16,511 nucleotides of DNA, taken from contig CANQRX010000023.1 in NCBI GenBank assembly GCA_947626425.1, positions 1 to 16,511 on the forward strand, written 5' to 3'. Position 1 is the stretch's first letter; each line of letters opens with the position of its first letter. Source of the stretch: an uncultured Bacilli bacterium. GTDB lineage: Bacteria > Bacillota_I > Bacilli_A > RF39 > UBA660. The position numbers were made by a program, and so were the translations under genes. Of this stretch, positions 6,751 through 13,775 are shown one piece after another. The notes under the pieces are model-generated. The model did not search any database and was not told where the DNA came from. It saw nothing but the letters and a program-made list of their open reading frames with translations.

Positions 6751-7257
6751 ATGAATGTTATAAATGATATTATTTCGGTATTGAAAGGTTTAAGTTTAGT
6801 TGATTATGTCCTTTATATATCAGTTTTAATTTTAATTATATTATGTGTAGCCTTATTTTATGTAATTAGATCCGAAAATTTAGAAGATGATATAGATAGT
6901 GAAAGTTTAGGGAGAGATGCGATGAAAGAAAAAAATGAAGAATTAGATCTACAAGCTATAGTAAATAGTATAGATGAAAACCCTAAACCTAAAATTGATA
7001 TAAGTAGTTATGAAGAAGAGCAAGAACAAACGGCTATTATTAGTTATGATGAATTGTTAAAAAAAGCCAATGAATTACACTTAAATTATGAAGAAGAACA
7101 AATGGTTGATGATGTAATTCCTGTTAAAAAAATTGACATTTCGAGTATGTTTTCTAGTGCAACCCCCCAAACTTTAAATGAACAAAAAGTCTTTCATTAT
7201 GAACGGGAAGAAGCTTTCTTAAAAACATTAAAAGAATTAAACCAACTATTAAATTAA
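6751..7257 (+). CDS. Small single-pass membrane protein with acidic tail, unknown function
   Basis: 168 aa; I do not recognise the family. Residues 17-38 are one strong membrane segment ('LYISVLILIILCVALFYVI'), followed by a long charged tail rich in Glu and Asp. The tail carries two copies of KIDISS (81-86 and 127-132) and two of YEEEQ (87-91 and 113-117), and ends with an amphipathic helix ('EEAFLKTLKELNQLL'). The short N-terminus and charged tail resemble the layout of membrane-tethered scaffold proteins with a cytoplasmic tail, but topology is not proven. AGGAGG lies 7 bases before the ATG. No clear promoter is seen, so expression may come from read-through past the terminator at 6686-6716 or from a weak promoter. 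Confidence 0.75.
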   Translation: MNVINDIISVLKGLSLVDYVLYISVLILIILCVALFYVIRSENLEDDIDSESLGRDAMKEKNEELDLQAIVNSIDENPKPKIDISSYEEEQEQTAIISYDELLKKANELHLNYEEEQMVDDVIPVKKIDISSMFSSATPQTLNEQKVFHYEREEAFLKTLKELNQLLN

Positions 7258-7280
7258 AAAAAGCTCGTTTTGAGCTTTTT
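7256..7280. terminator. Bidirectional terminator between convergent genes
   Basis: AAAAAGCTC and GAGCTTTTT form a stem with a GTTTT loop. Runs of A on the left and T on the right let it act for the gene ending at 7257 and for the leftward gene ending at 7295. Confidence 0.85.
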
Positions 7281-7294
7281 ATTATGAAGAAAAA

Positions 7295-7516
7295 TTAATT
7301 ATTTTCTTCACCAACATATTCAATGATGTCTTCAATTTTACAGTTTAAAACTTTACAAAACTGACTAATTACATACAAATCAATTCGTGAAATAGTTCCT
7401 AAGTAGTATCCTTGAATAGTTTCAAACCGTAAATTAGTTAAAATACATAAACGATTTTTGCTTAAACCTCTAGCTTCCATAACTTCTTTTAATTTAAATT
7501 TAATATTATGTGACAT
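7295..7516 (-). CDS. XRE-family helix-turn-helix regulator
   Basis: 73 aa, essentially a single Cro/C1-type DNA-binding domain. 'FKLKEVMEARGLSKNRLCILTNLRFETIQGYY' (in parts: helix 1 'KLKEVMEARG', helix 2 'SKNRLCILTN', recognition helix 'RFETIQGYY') is followed by 'LYVISQFCKVLNCKIEDIIEYV', the usual 'L..I...L.C...DLI' end of the fold. Small stand-alone members of this type often regulate themselves or a neighbour. GGAAG lies 6 bases before the ATG. It is divergent from recD2, and the gap between them holds a cluster of CCTA/TAGG half-sites (separate entry). Its target is unknown. Confidence 0.88.
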   Translation of the reverse strand: MSHNIKFKLKEVMEARGLSKNRLCILTNLRFETIQGYYLGTISRIDLYVISQFCKVLNCKIEDIIEYVGEENN

Positions 7517-7575
7517 AAACTACTTCCTTCTTCAAAATCTTAACAAAGTCTTTTTAGAATAACACTCTCCATTAG

Positions 7576-7609
7576 ACTAGATAAATGTCCTAGTTTTTCC
7601 TAAAATAGG
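7576..7609. promoter_or_regulatory. Cluster of inverted half-sites, possible operator for the XRE regulator
   Basis: The inverted pair ACTAG...CTAGT (7576-7580 and 7590-7594) is followed by the perfect palindrome CCTAAAATAGG (7599-7609). CCTA occurs at 7589 and 7599, one helical turn apart. The cluster lies between the divergent regulator and recD2. Binding is inference. Confidence 0.3.
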
Positions 7610-7679
7610 GCAGTTTTTCTGAAAATGAAATTTCTTTTAAAATTTATAGTTTAAAAATTCTAAAATAAAATTTTTTTTG

Positions 7680-7688
7680 TGATAAAAT
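7680..7688 (+). promoter_or_regulatory. Extended -10 promoter of recD2
   Basis: TGATAAAAT is a TGn-extended -10 box 24 bases before the recD2 start. The -35 region is only A/T-rich. Confidence 0.5.
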
Positions 7689-7712
7689 TAAGAAAGTCGG
7701 AGGTATAAAATT

Positions 7713-9905
7713 ATGAAGTACATTAAAGGAATGATTAAAGCAATTATTTTTCAAGCGGACAGTGGCTACTTCGTGGGGGCTTTCAAAGTCAAAGAAACTA
7801 ATGATGAAGAACTTCACGAAAAGGTAAATCGTAACATTACGGTAACAGGCTTATTATTGGAACCTAACAATCAAGATACTTTTGTTTTATATGGGGAATA
7901 TGTTAAAAATGATCGTTATGGTTATCAATATGCCTTTTCTTCTTATGAAAAATTAATGCCCGAAAGTAAAGATGCCATTGTGGAATTTTTAGCCTCAAAT
8001 TTAATTATGGGCTGTGGGGAAAAAACGGCTGAGCAAATTGTTAATGTTTTAGGAGAAAAAGCTTTAACTTTAATTAAAGAAGATAAAAACAATTTATTAT
8101 TAATTCCGAATATGACCCAACCTCGGGCCGATAAAATTTATGAATCTCTTTTACAATATACGCATATTGAAGACACTTTAATTTCTTTAAAAAAATTGGG
8201 TTTTACCGTAATTGAAGCCACCAAACTTATCAAAAAATATGATGATAAAGTTTTGGATATTGCTAACAATAATCCTTATCAATTTAAAGAAATGGTTGAT
8301 TTTTTAAAACTGGACAAAATTTACTTAGATAATCATGATGCTTATGACTTAACAAGAATTAATGCTTGTCTTATGCAAAGCTTAGAAGATTTAAGCCAAA
8401 TTAATGGGGATATGTACTCTTATAAAGAGGAAATAATTGATTACTTAAATAACCATTTTTTTCTAATTGTTGAAGAACCAATTTTAGATAATTGTTTGCA
8501 AAATTTAGTAACTTCTAAGCAAATCGTTATTGAAAATGAAAAATATTTTTTAGCCCAAGCTTATCAAATGGAACAACAGATTGCCAAAAGCCTTTATAAC
8601 ATTAGTCAATTAGGTCCTAAACAGTTAAAAAACTTTGAATTACGAATAAATGCTTTACAAAAAGAAATAAATGTCGTTTATAATGAAGACCAAAAACAGG
8701 CCATTTATCAAAGCTTAAAAAATCGTATTTCCATTATAAGTGGGGGTCCAGGAGTAGGGAAAACCACCATTGTTAATGCCATTACCAAAATGTATATTGA
8801 AATTTATAAATTATCACCCTTAGAAGTCCGGTCTAAAATTGCTTTAATTGCTCCGACTGGGAGAGCTTCTAAAAAGTTAAATTTGTCAACAAACTTACCA
8901 GCTATGACCATTCATCGTTTTTTAAAATGGAATAAAGAAACAAATGAATTTCAAGTAAATGAACATAATAAAAATCATCATAAACTAATAATTGTTGATG
9001 AATTTAGTATGGTCGATACGGCCTTATTTTATGCGTTATTATTAGGAATAGAGGAAGATGTTCAATTAATTTTAGTTGGCGATACTTTCCAACTTCCAAG
9101 TGTTGGACCTGGCCTTGTTTTAGACGATTTAGTCTCTTCAAAACTTTTTACTTATACCCCCCTAAAAACTATTTACCGACAAAGTAGTAATTCATATATT
9201 CCCATTTTAGCTCGGGAAATTAAAGAAAAACAGTTAAGCAATTATCATGAAAAAAAAGATGATTATAATTTTATTCCTTGTGAAGCCCACCAAATAAAAG
9301 AGATGATTTATCAGATTTGTCAAAAATGCATAGAAAAGGGCATGAGTGCCGATGATATTCAGATTTTAGCTCCAATGTATAAAGGTGAAAACGGAATTGA
9401 TAATCTAAATCGACTTTTACAAGAATTTTTTAATCCGCCATCAAAAGAAAAAAAGGAACTTAAATTTTTTGATAATATTTACCGCGAAGGCGATAAAGTA
9501 ATTCATCTCGTTAATAATCCTGATTATAATGTATATAATGGTGATATTGGGCGCATCTTAGAAATTAAAGAAGTTACTTCACCCAAAAAAACATGGCAAA
9601 TTACTTTAGATTTTGATGGCCACCAAGTTAGTTATTTAAAAGATGAATTAATAAGTATTAAACATGCTTATGCGATAACGATTCATAAAAGCCAAGGTAG
9701 TGAATTTCCAAATGTCATAATTCCGGTGACAAAAAGTTACTATAAAATGCTTTATAATAAGTTAATTTACACGGGAGTATCGAGGGCCAAATCGAGTTTA
9801 GTTTTAATTGGCGATGATAATTCATTTTTAATGTCAGTCCAAAATGATTATTCTAAATTTCGCAAAACCGATTTAAAAAATAAATTATTGAATATTTTTT
9901 CTTAA
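7713..9905 (+). CDS. recD2: RecD2-type ATP-dependent 5'-3' DNA helicase
   Basis: 730 aa, usual size for RecD2 of Firmicutes, the form that works without RecBC in DNA repair and replication-fork maintenance. The N-terminal OB-like domain (1-80, 'ITVTGLLLEPNNQDTFVLYG') and helix-hairpin-helix region (about 95-190, 'GCGEKTAEQIVNVLGEKAL') precede the superfamily 1 helicase core. In the core: Walker A 'GGPGVGKTT' (344-352), motif Ia 'LIAPTGRASKKL' (378-389), Walker B 'IIVDEFSMVD' (426-435, Asp429-Glu430), motif III 'LVGDTFQLPSVGPG' (454-467), 'IYRQ' (487-490), and motifs V-VI 'AITIHKSQGSEFP' and 'YTGVSRAKSSL' (686-696). All motifs are intact. GGAGG lies 9 bases before the ATG. A small membrane protein follows 31 bases downstream, probably co-transcribed. 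Confidence 0.96.
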   Translation: MKYIKGMIKAIIFQADSGYFVGAFKVKETNDEELHEKVNRNITVTGLLLEPNNQDTFVLYGEYVKNDRYGYQYAFSSYEKLMPESKDAIVEFLASNLIMGCGEKTAEQIVNVLGEKALTLIKEDKNNLLLIPNMTQPRADKIYESLLQYTHIEDTLISLKKLGFTVIEATKLIKKYDDKVLDIANNNPYQFKEMVDFLKLDKIYLDNHDAYDLTRINACLMQSLEDLSQINGDMYSYKEEIIDYLNNHFFLIVEEPILDNCLQNLVTSKQIVIENEKYFLAQAYQMEQQIAKSLYNISQLGPKQLKNFELRINALQKEINVVYNEDQKQAIYQSLKNRISIISGGPGVGKTTIVNAITKMYIEIYKLSPLEVRSKIALIAPTGRASKKLNLSTNLPAMTIHRFLKWNKETNEFQVNEHNKNHHKLIIVDEFSMVDTALFYALLLGIEEDVQLILVGDTFQLPSVGPGLVLDDLVSSKLFTYTPLKTIYRQSSNSYIPILAREIKEKQLSNYHEKKDDYNFIPCEAHQIKEMIYQICQKCIEKGMSADDIQILAPMYKGENGIDNLNRLLQEFFNPPSKEKKELKFFDNIYREGDKVIHLVNNPDYNVYNGDIGRILEIKEVTSPKKTWQITLDFDGHQVSYLKDELISIKHAYAITIHKSQGSEFPNVIIPVTKSYYKMLYNKLIYTGVSRAKSSLVLIGDDNSFLMSVQNDYSKFRKTDLKNKLLNIFS

Positions 9906-9936
9906 ATTGGTCATAATAAGGGTAGAGGTGATTATA

Positions 9937-10110
9937 ATGAAAAATACACTCATCTCTATGAGCTTAGGTATGGCAGGGGGAATGGCAATTGCAACCTACA
10001 TGTTAGCTAATGATTCAACTAAGAATAAAGCTTGCAAAATGGTTAATAATGCCATGGATACTGCTTCTCAAGCTTTAGATGACATGAAAAGTTCGATGAA
10101 ACGGAAGTAA
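9937..10110 (+). CDS. Small membrane protein downstream of recD2, unknown function
   Basis: 57 aa from the ATG at 9937, chosen because GAGGTG sits 7 bases upstream; an in-frame GTG at 9907 lacks a ribosome site. Residues 4-24 are hydrophobic and glycine-rich ('SLGMAGGMAIATYML'), followed by a soluble, lysine-ended tail ('DDMKSSMKRK'). The layout resembles YtxH-like or DUF3918-like small proteins of Firmicutes, without a decisive motif. Spacing of 31 bases after recD2 and no visible promoter suggest an operon. The terminator stem covers its final codons and stop. Confidence 0.72.
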   Translation: MKNTLISMSLGMAGGMAIATYMLANDSTKNKACKMVNNAMDTASQALDDMKSSMKRK

Positions 10111-10122
10111 TTTCCGTTTTTT
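10099..10122 (+). terminator. Terminator of the recD2 operon, overlapping a stop codon
   Basis: AAACGGAA (10099-10106) pairs with TTCCGTTT (10112-10119) over a 5-base loop and is followed by T. The TAA stop at 10108-10110 lies in the loop. Confidence 0.87.
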
Positions 10123-10125
10123 CGT

Positions 10126-10154
10126 GTATAAATTTCTTTTTTTATTTCATAATA
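10126..10154 (+). promoter_or_regulatory. Candidate sigma-G/sigma-F sporulation promoter of the spoVA operon
   Basis: GTATA (10126-10130) and CATAATA (10148-10154), separated by 17 bases, match the forespore consensus gHATR-N17/18-CATWMTA known from Bacillus subtilis. It sits 16 bases before the spoVAC ATG. The spoVA operon is sigma-G controlled in B. subtilis, so position and sequence agree. A plain sigma-A reading is less convincing. Confidence 0.65.
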
Positions 10155-10170
10155 GCAATGGAGGTAAATT

Positions 10171-10608
10171 ATGGATAAGGATGAATATAAAAAATTAGTT
10201 AAAGAAATGAGTCCGAAAGAACCTAAATTTCGCAAAGCCGTAATTGCATTTGCGGTTGGTGGGTTTGTCGCCTTTTTAGGCCAAGTTGTAGCTACAATCT
10301 TACAATTATCCTTTGCAATTGAAGAGGCCACATCTTATATTTGGTTATGTATTTTTACCATTTTTATTTCTTCATTTTTAACCGCTTTAGGCTTTTTTGA
10401 TAATTGGGTTAGTAAATGTGGTTGTGGCTTAATTATTCCTACCACCGGTTTTGCCCATTCGATGACTTCATCAGCATTAGATGTTAAAAAAGATGGTTTG
10501 ATAACCGGTTTAGGTTCCAGTTTTTTTAAACTGGCGGGAAGTGTATTATTATATGGAATTATTGCCGGTTTCTTTTTAGGAATTTTGGGGGTGATTGTCT
10601 ATGGCTAG
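10171..10608 (+). CDS. spoVAC: Stage V sporulation protein AC
   Basis: 145 aa, close to the usual length. SpoVAC is an inner-membrane component of the channel that moves calcium-dipicolinic acid into the developing spore and out at germination. The N-terminus 'YKKLVKEMSPKEP' and the 'GLIIPTTGFAHSMTSSALDVKKDG' region (read in parts: PTTGFAHS, SSALDVKKDG, GLGSSFFKLAGS) are characteristic. Membrane segments lie at about 23-46, 52-73, 88-106 and 116-144. GGAGG is 6 bases before the ATG. First gene of a three-gene operon; its last codons overlap the start of spoVAD. Confidence 0.95.
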   Translation: MDKDEYKKLVKEMSPKEPKFRKAVIAFAVGGFVAFLGQVVATILQLSFAIEEATSYIWLCIFTIFISSFLTALGFFDNWVSKCGCGLIIPTTGFAHSMTSSALDVKKDGLITGLGSSFFKLAGSVLLYGIIAGFFLGILGVIVYG

Positions 10609-11575
10609 TAAAAAAGTCAATAATGTGTATTTAAAAGATGCTTTTTCTTTGGCCGGACCTTTAGAAGCCAGAGGTGCCATTAAAGATTATGATATTATTA
10701 TGAATGATTATTATTATCATGAAAAAACATTTGAACAGGCTGAAATTAAAATGCAAAAAGTTGTCATTGAAAATATTTTACGGAAATATAACTTAACACC
10801 AAGTGCCATTGATTTTATGGTGGCGGGGGATTTGTCAAACCAAACCAGTGTTTCGTCATATGCTGCAAGTATTTATAAAATTCCGTTTATGGGTGTTTAT
10901 TCCGCCTGTGCCTCATTTGTCGAATCCCTAATTGTTGCATCGTTGCTGTTAGAATCGAAACGAAAAGGTCTTGCCCTATGTGTTACATCTTCGCACAATT
11001 TACATGCTGAAAAGCAATTTCGTTTTCCTGTTGAGTATGGTGCACCTAAACCCCATACCACAACATTCACGGCGACGGGAGCTATTGCTACTTTAGTTAC
11101 GAAAGAAATAAGTAAAATCAAACTTGAATCTTATACAATTGGAACGGTTATGGAAATGGGAATTAAAGATGCCACGAATATGGGTGCTGTTATGGCTCCT
11201 GCGGCTGCCAAAGTTTTAGTGGACCACTTAGTCGATACGAACCGAACAGTTGATTATTACGATTTAATTTTAACTGGTGATCTCGGTTGCATCGGCAGTA
11301 AAATTTTAAAAGAATATTTAAAAGAAGCTTACAATATTCGTTTAAAAAATCATTTAGATGCCGGTTGTGAATTGTATTTAAAAAGTCAAGAAACTTATGC
11401 TGGAGCAAGCGGACCAGCTGCCTTACCATTATATTTATTCAATCGTATTTTAAAACAAAATAAATATAAAAAGATTTTAATTATTGGAACTGGTTCTTTG
11501 CATAATGTTTTATTTGTTAATCAAAAATTACCAATTCCCGCCATTGCGCATGCAGTAAGTTTGGAGGTGCAATAA
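10601..11575 (+). CDS. spoVAD: Stage V sporulation protein AD (dipicolinate-binding)
   Basis: 324 aa from the ATG at 10601, which lies inside the end of spoVAC; GGGGGTGAT is 6 bases upstream, so a TTG at 10595 is not favoured. SpoVAD has a thiolase-like fold and binds dipicolinic acid in B. subtilis. Visible features: 'GVYSACASFVESL' with Cys103 at the position of the thiolase nucleophile, 'TATGAIATLV' (157-166), 'NMGAVMAPAAAKVL' (193-206), 'LILTGDLGCIGSK' (222-234, Asp227) and 'YAGASGPAALPLYL' near the end. It overlaps spoVAC by 8 bases and spoVAE by 1 base, so translation is probably coupled. Confidence 0.95.
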   Translation: MASKKVNNVYLKDAFSLAGPLEARGAIKDYDIIMNDYYYHEKTFEQAEIKMQKVVIENILRKYNLTPSAIDFMVAGDLSNQTSVSSYAASIYKIPFMGVYSACASFVESLIVASLLLESKRKGLALCVTSSHNLHAEKQFRFPVEYGAPKPHTTTFTATGAIATLVTKEISKIKLESYTIGTVMEMGIKDATNMGAVMAPAAAKVLVDHLVDTNRTVDYYDLILTGDLGCIGSKILKEYLKEAYNIRLKNHLDAGCELYLKSQETYAGASGPAALPLYLFNRILKQNKYKKILIIGTGSLHNVLFVNQKLPIPAIAHAVSLEVQ

Positions 11576-11925
11576 TGATATTTTTTAATGCTTTTTTAGT
11601 CGGTGGACTCTTTTGTTTAGTCGGCGAATTAATTTTAGATAATACCAAATTAACTCCTGGTCATGTAACTAGTTTATTCACTGTAGGAGGAGCGATTTTA
11701 TCTTTCTTTGGCTTATATCAAAAACTAATTGATTACGGTGGGGCAGGAGCGACAATGATGATTGCTAATTTTGGTAATTTATTATATCAAGGGGCCTACG
11801 AAGGCTATCATAACTACCAACTACTAGGATTTTTCAGTGGTCTTTTAGTTAAATCAAGTGCTGCCATTGTTTCCGCCATTGTTTTTGCATTTATCTTTGC
11901 TTTAATTTTTAAACCGAAAGATTAA
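11575..11925 (+). CDS. spoVAE: Stage V sporulation protein AE (SpoVAEb type)
   Basis: 116 aa, the usual SpoVAEb length. It is an integral membrane partner of SpoVAC in dipicolinate transport. Features include 'FLVGGLFCLVGELILDNTKLTPGHVTSLFTVGG' (in parts: GGLFCLVGEL, TKLTPGHVTS), a glycine-rich 'YGGAGATMMIANFGNLL' loop, 'GAYEGYHN' and a C-terminal hydrophobic segment ending in 'KPKD'. The start ATG overlaps the spoVAD stop (TAATG), with GGAGGTG upstream. The set VAC-VAD-VAE without VAA, VAB or VAF is the reduced form known from Clostridia. Confidence 0.94.
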   Translation: MIFFNAFLVGGLFCLVGELILDNTKLTPGHVTSLFTVGGAILSFFGLYQKLIDYGGAGATMMIANFGNLLYQGAYEGYHNYQLLGFFSGLLVKSSAAIVSAIVFAFIFALIFKPKD

Positions 11926-11944
11926 AATTTTAATCTTTTTTTTT
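11917..11944 (+). terminator. spoVA operon terminator, overlapping the stop codon
   Basis: A perfect 22-base palindrome (11917-11938; arms AAAGATTAAAA and TTTTAATCTTT) is followed by more T. The TAA stop is inside the left arm. Confidence 0.85.
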
Positions 11945-11955
11945 GGTTTTAGACA

Positions 11956-11964
11956 TGATACAAT
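11956..11964 (+). promoter_or_regulatory. Extended -10 promoter of the gene at 11989
   Basis: TGATACAAT is a TGn-extended -10 box 24 bases before the start codon. The -35 region is T-rich and has no good hexamer. Confidence 0.5.
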
Positions 11965-11988
11965 ATTACTAACAAAAGGGTGTGACTT

Positions 11989-12975
11989 ATGAAAAAGAAT
12001 AAGAAAAAAATTGATAAAAACAAATATAACAATGTCGTTATTAAAAAAGATGATTTAATGCCAACCACAATCGGAGAAATTGCTAATGATGATCATAGCT
12101 TAAGGGTAGTTATTATTTTATTTTTGCTTTTAATTATTATAATTTTGGGCTTACCTTATGTTACAACCATGCTTCAAAATTTAAAAGATGGTAAAGCACC
12201 CATTGGAAATACTCCAGCGCCAACAACCCCACAAGAACCTAGTGAAACGCCACCCCCAATCGATGAACCAGAAACTGAGCCAGAATACTATGCCCTTGAT
12301 TTACCAGTTGACATCAAGGTGGACGGTCTTCATTTTCAGTTAACGCTTAATTCCCAAAATCAAGTTTTAAGTGCAGTCTTAACTAATGAAAGTGCTGATA
12401 GCAATATTCTTTTTGAAAATACTTATTACTTTGAATTATACAATGAAGAAAAAAAATTATTGGACCGGATTTTAGTTCAAGGCAAGCAAATAACCAGCAA
12501 TCTTCGTTTTGATTATGATATTCAAGAAGCTTACAGTTTAGGGGTTGTTAAATATGTCGTTGTATCTAAGAAAACTGAAAGTGACTATCCTAATGTTACT
12601 TTAAAATTGAATGATAAAAATCAACCATATTTAACATGTTCTAAAAATAATGAAGTTTTAACCTATTTATTTAAAAAGTCTGATAATACTTATCTTTTAC
12701 AAAGTATTAATGAACGAATTATTTATGAATCGCCAACCGAAGAAGAAATCACAGCTTATGAAGAAAAGATTGATGATTATAATTCGATTACCGGTGTTGA
12801 TTCCCAAATCGAATTAGAAACGACGGGCTTTTCAATTGATACAACGATTGATTTAACAAAAGTAAGCATTAAAAAAGAGCAAGCAACTTTAGATAATGAA
12901 GCCTACTATGAAAAAGATACCGAAGCTAAAGCCGTAGCCTTTGAATTAAACGCTTCTGGGTATACGTGCAACTAA
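11989..12975 (+). CDS. Membrane-anchored protein with Lys-rich N-terminus and Pro-rich stalk, unknown function
   Basis: 328 aa; family not recognised. The first 20 residues are Lys-rich (MKKNKKKIDKNK), predicted to stay inside. Residues 40-58 form one membrane segment ('VVIILFLLLIIIILGLPYV'). Residues 70-98 are a Pro/Glu/Thr-rich linker ('TPAPTTPQEPSETPPP'), and the remaining ~225 residues form a probable outside domain with alternating beta-type stretches ('FQLTLNSQNQVLSAVLTNES'). Two cysteines (in 'YLTCSKNNE' and 'SGYTCN' at the very end) may pair. GGGTG lies 7 bases upstream. Being between spoVA and scpAB with its own promoter and terminator, it seems an independent unit. Confidence 0.75.
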   Translation: MKKNKKKIDKNKYNNVVIKKDDLMPTTIGEIANDDHSLRVVIILFLLLIIIILGLPYVTTMLQNLKDGKAPIGNTPAPTTPQEPSETPPPIDEPETEPEYYALDLPVDIKVDGLHFQLTLNSQNQVLSAVLTNESADSNILFENTYYFELYNEEKKLLDRILVQGKQITSNLRFDYDIQEAYSLGVVKYVVVSKKTESDYPNVTLKLNDKNQPYLTCSKNNEVLTYLFKKSDNTYLLQSINERIIYESPTEEEITAYEEKIDDYNSITGVDSQIELETTGFSIDTTIDLTKVSIKKEQATLDNEAYYEKDTEAKAVAFELNASGYTCN

Positions 12976-12998
12976 GTGTCAAAAAATGACACTTTTTT
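12974..12998 (+). terminator. Terminator of the gene at 11989, overlapping the stop codon
   Basis: AAGTGTCA (12974-12981) pairs perfectly with TGACACTT (12987-12994), loop of five A, then T. The stem starts inside the TAA stop. Confidence 0.9.
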
Positions 12999-13000
12999 AC

Positions 13001-13029
13001 TTGGAAAACTCTTCAAAATTTCCTATAAT
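13001..13029 (+). promoter_or_regulatory. scpAB promoter
   Basis: TTGGAA (13001-13006) and TATAAT (13024-13029) are separated by 17 bases and lie 16 bases before the scpA ATG, so the mRNA leader would be about 10 bases. Confidence 0.75.
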
Positions 13030-13045
13030 GATAAAGGTGATAAGA

Positions 13046-13774
13046 ATGGATTTTTTAATAACCCTAGATAATTTTAATGGCCCAATGGATTTATTACTTC
13101 ATTTAGTTAAAGAAACCAAGTTGGATATTTATGAAATAAAAATGCAAGAAATAATTGATAAATATTTACAATATATTAATACTTTACAAGACTTAAATGT
13201 CGAAGTATCTTCTTCTTTTTTATTGATGGCTGCTACCTTAGTTCATTTAAAAAGTAAAAAACTGATTGGCAAAACTGAAGAAAAAGAAGAGGCTTTAGAT
13301 GACGAATTTTCAATTGCTTCCGAAGAAGATTTAAAACAAAAAATAATCGAGTATGAACAATATCAAAAAATGACTAATGATTTTAGTCGTTTAGCCAAAA
13401 AAAGAGCCCAAATATATACGAAATTACCAGAAAATCCACGGCATTATCAATTACAATTAGAGTTATTTAATGAGGGGGGCTTAGATAGTAATGATTTAAT
13501 GAATGCTTTATTAAAAGTTTTACAACGAGCTCATTATAAAGAACCAAAAGAAACTAAAATAACAAAGAATGAAATAAGTGTGGCAAGTCGAAAAATCTGG
13601 ATTAGAAAAAAATTAGAAACATGCGAAAAATGTCTTTTTGAAGAATTATTTGAAATTCCTCGGAAAGATTATATAATTGCCACCTTTTTAGCAATTTTAG
13701 AAATGAGTAAAGAAAGTATGCTAACAATTAATCAAGAAGCCAAATTTAAACAAATATGGATTAGGAGGATATAA
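13046..13774 (+). CDS. scpA: Segregation and condensation protein A (kleisin)
   Basis: 242 aa from the ATG at 13046. This start is preferred because AAAGGTGA precedes it and because upstream in-frame codons lie within the promoter or terminator. ScpA bridges the heads of the SMC dimer and, with ScpB, forms the bacterial condensin that organises and separates chromosomes. Family marks: N-terminal 'LDNFNGPMDLLLHLVKE' and 'IYEIKMQEIIDKYLQYI', the helix 'SSSFLLMAATLVHLKSKKLI', an acidic linker ('EEKEEALDDEFSIASEEDL'), and a C-terminal winged helix ('IIATFLAILEMSKE...IWIRR'). scpB starts one base after its stop. Confidence 0.96.
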   Translation: MDFLITLDNFNGPMDLLLHLVKETKLDIYEIKMQEIIDKYLQYINTLQDLNVEVSSSFLLMAATLVHLKSKKLIGKTEEKEEALDDEFSIASEEDLKQKIIEYEQYQKMTNDFSRLAKKRAQIYTKLPENPRHYQLQLELFNEGGLDSNDLMNALLKVLQRAHYKEPKETKITKNEISVASRKIWIRKKLETCEKCLFEELFEIPRKDYIIATFLAILEMSKESMLTINQEAKFKQIWIRRI

Positions 13775-13775
13775 A

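Noticed and set aside
10068..10331. Minus-strand open frame across the spoVAC start (and others at 10897-11121 and 11190-11429)
   Set aside because: All are antisense to conserved spoVA genes, show no family features and lack ribosome sites.
12986..13045. Longer N-terminus for scpA
   Set aside because: The extra codons overlap the preceding terminator and the TTGGAA/TATAAT promoter; the family N-terminus begins at 13046.
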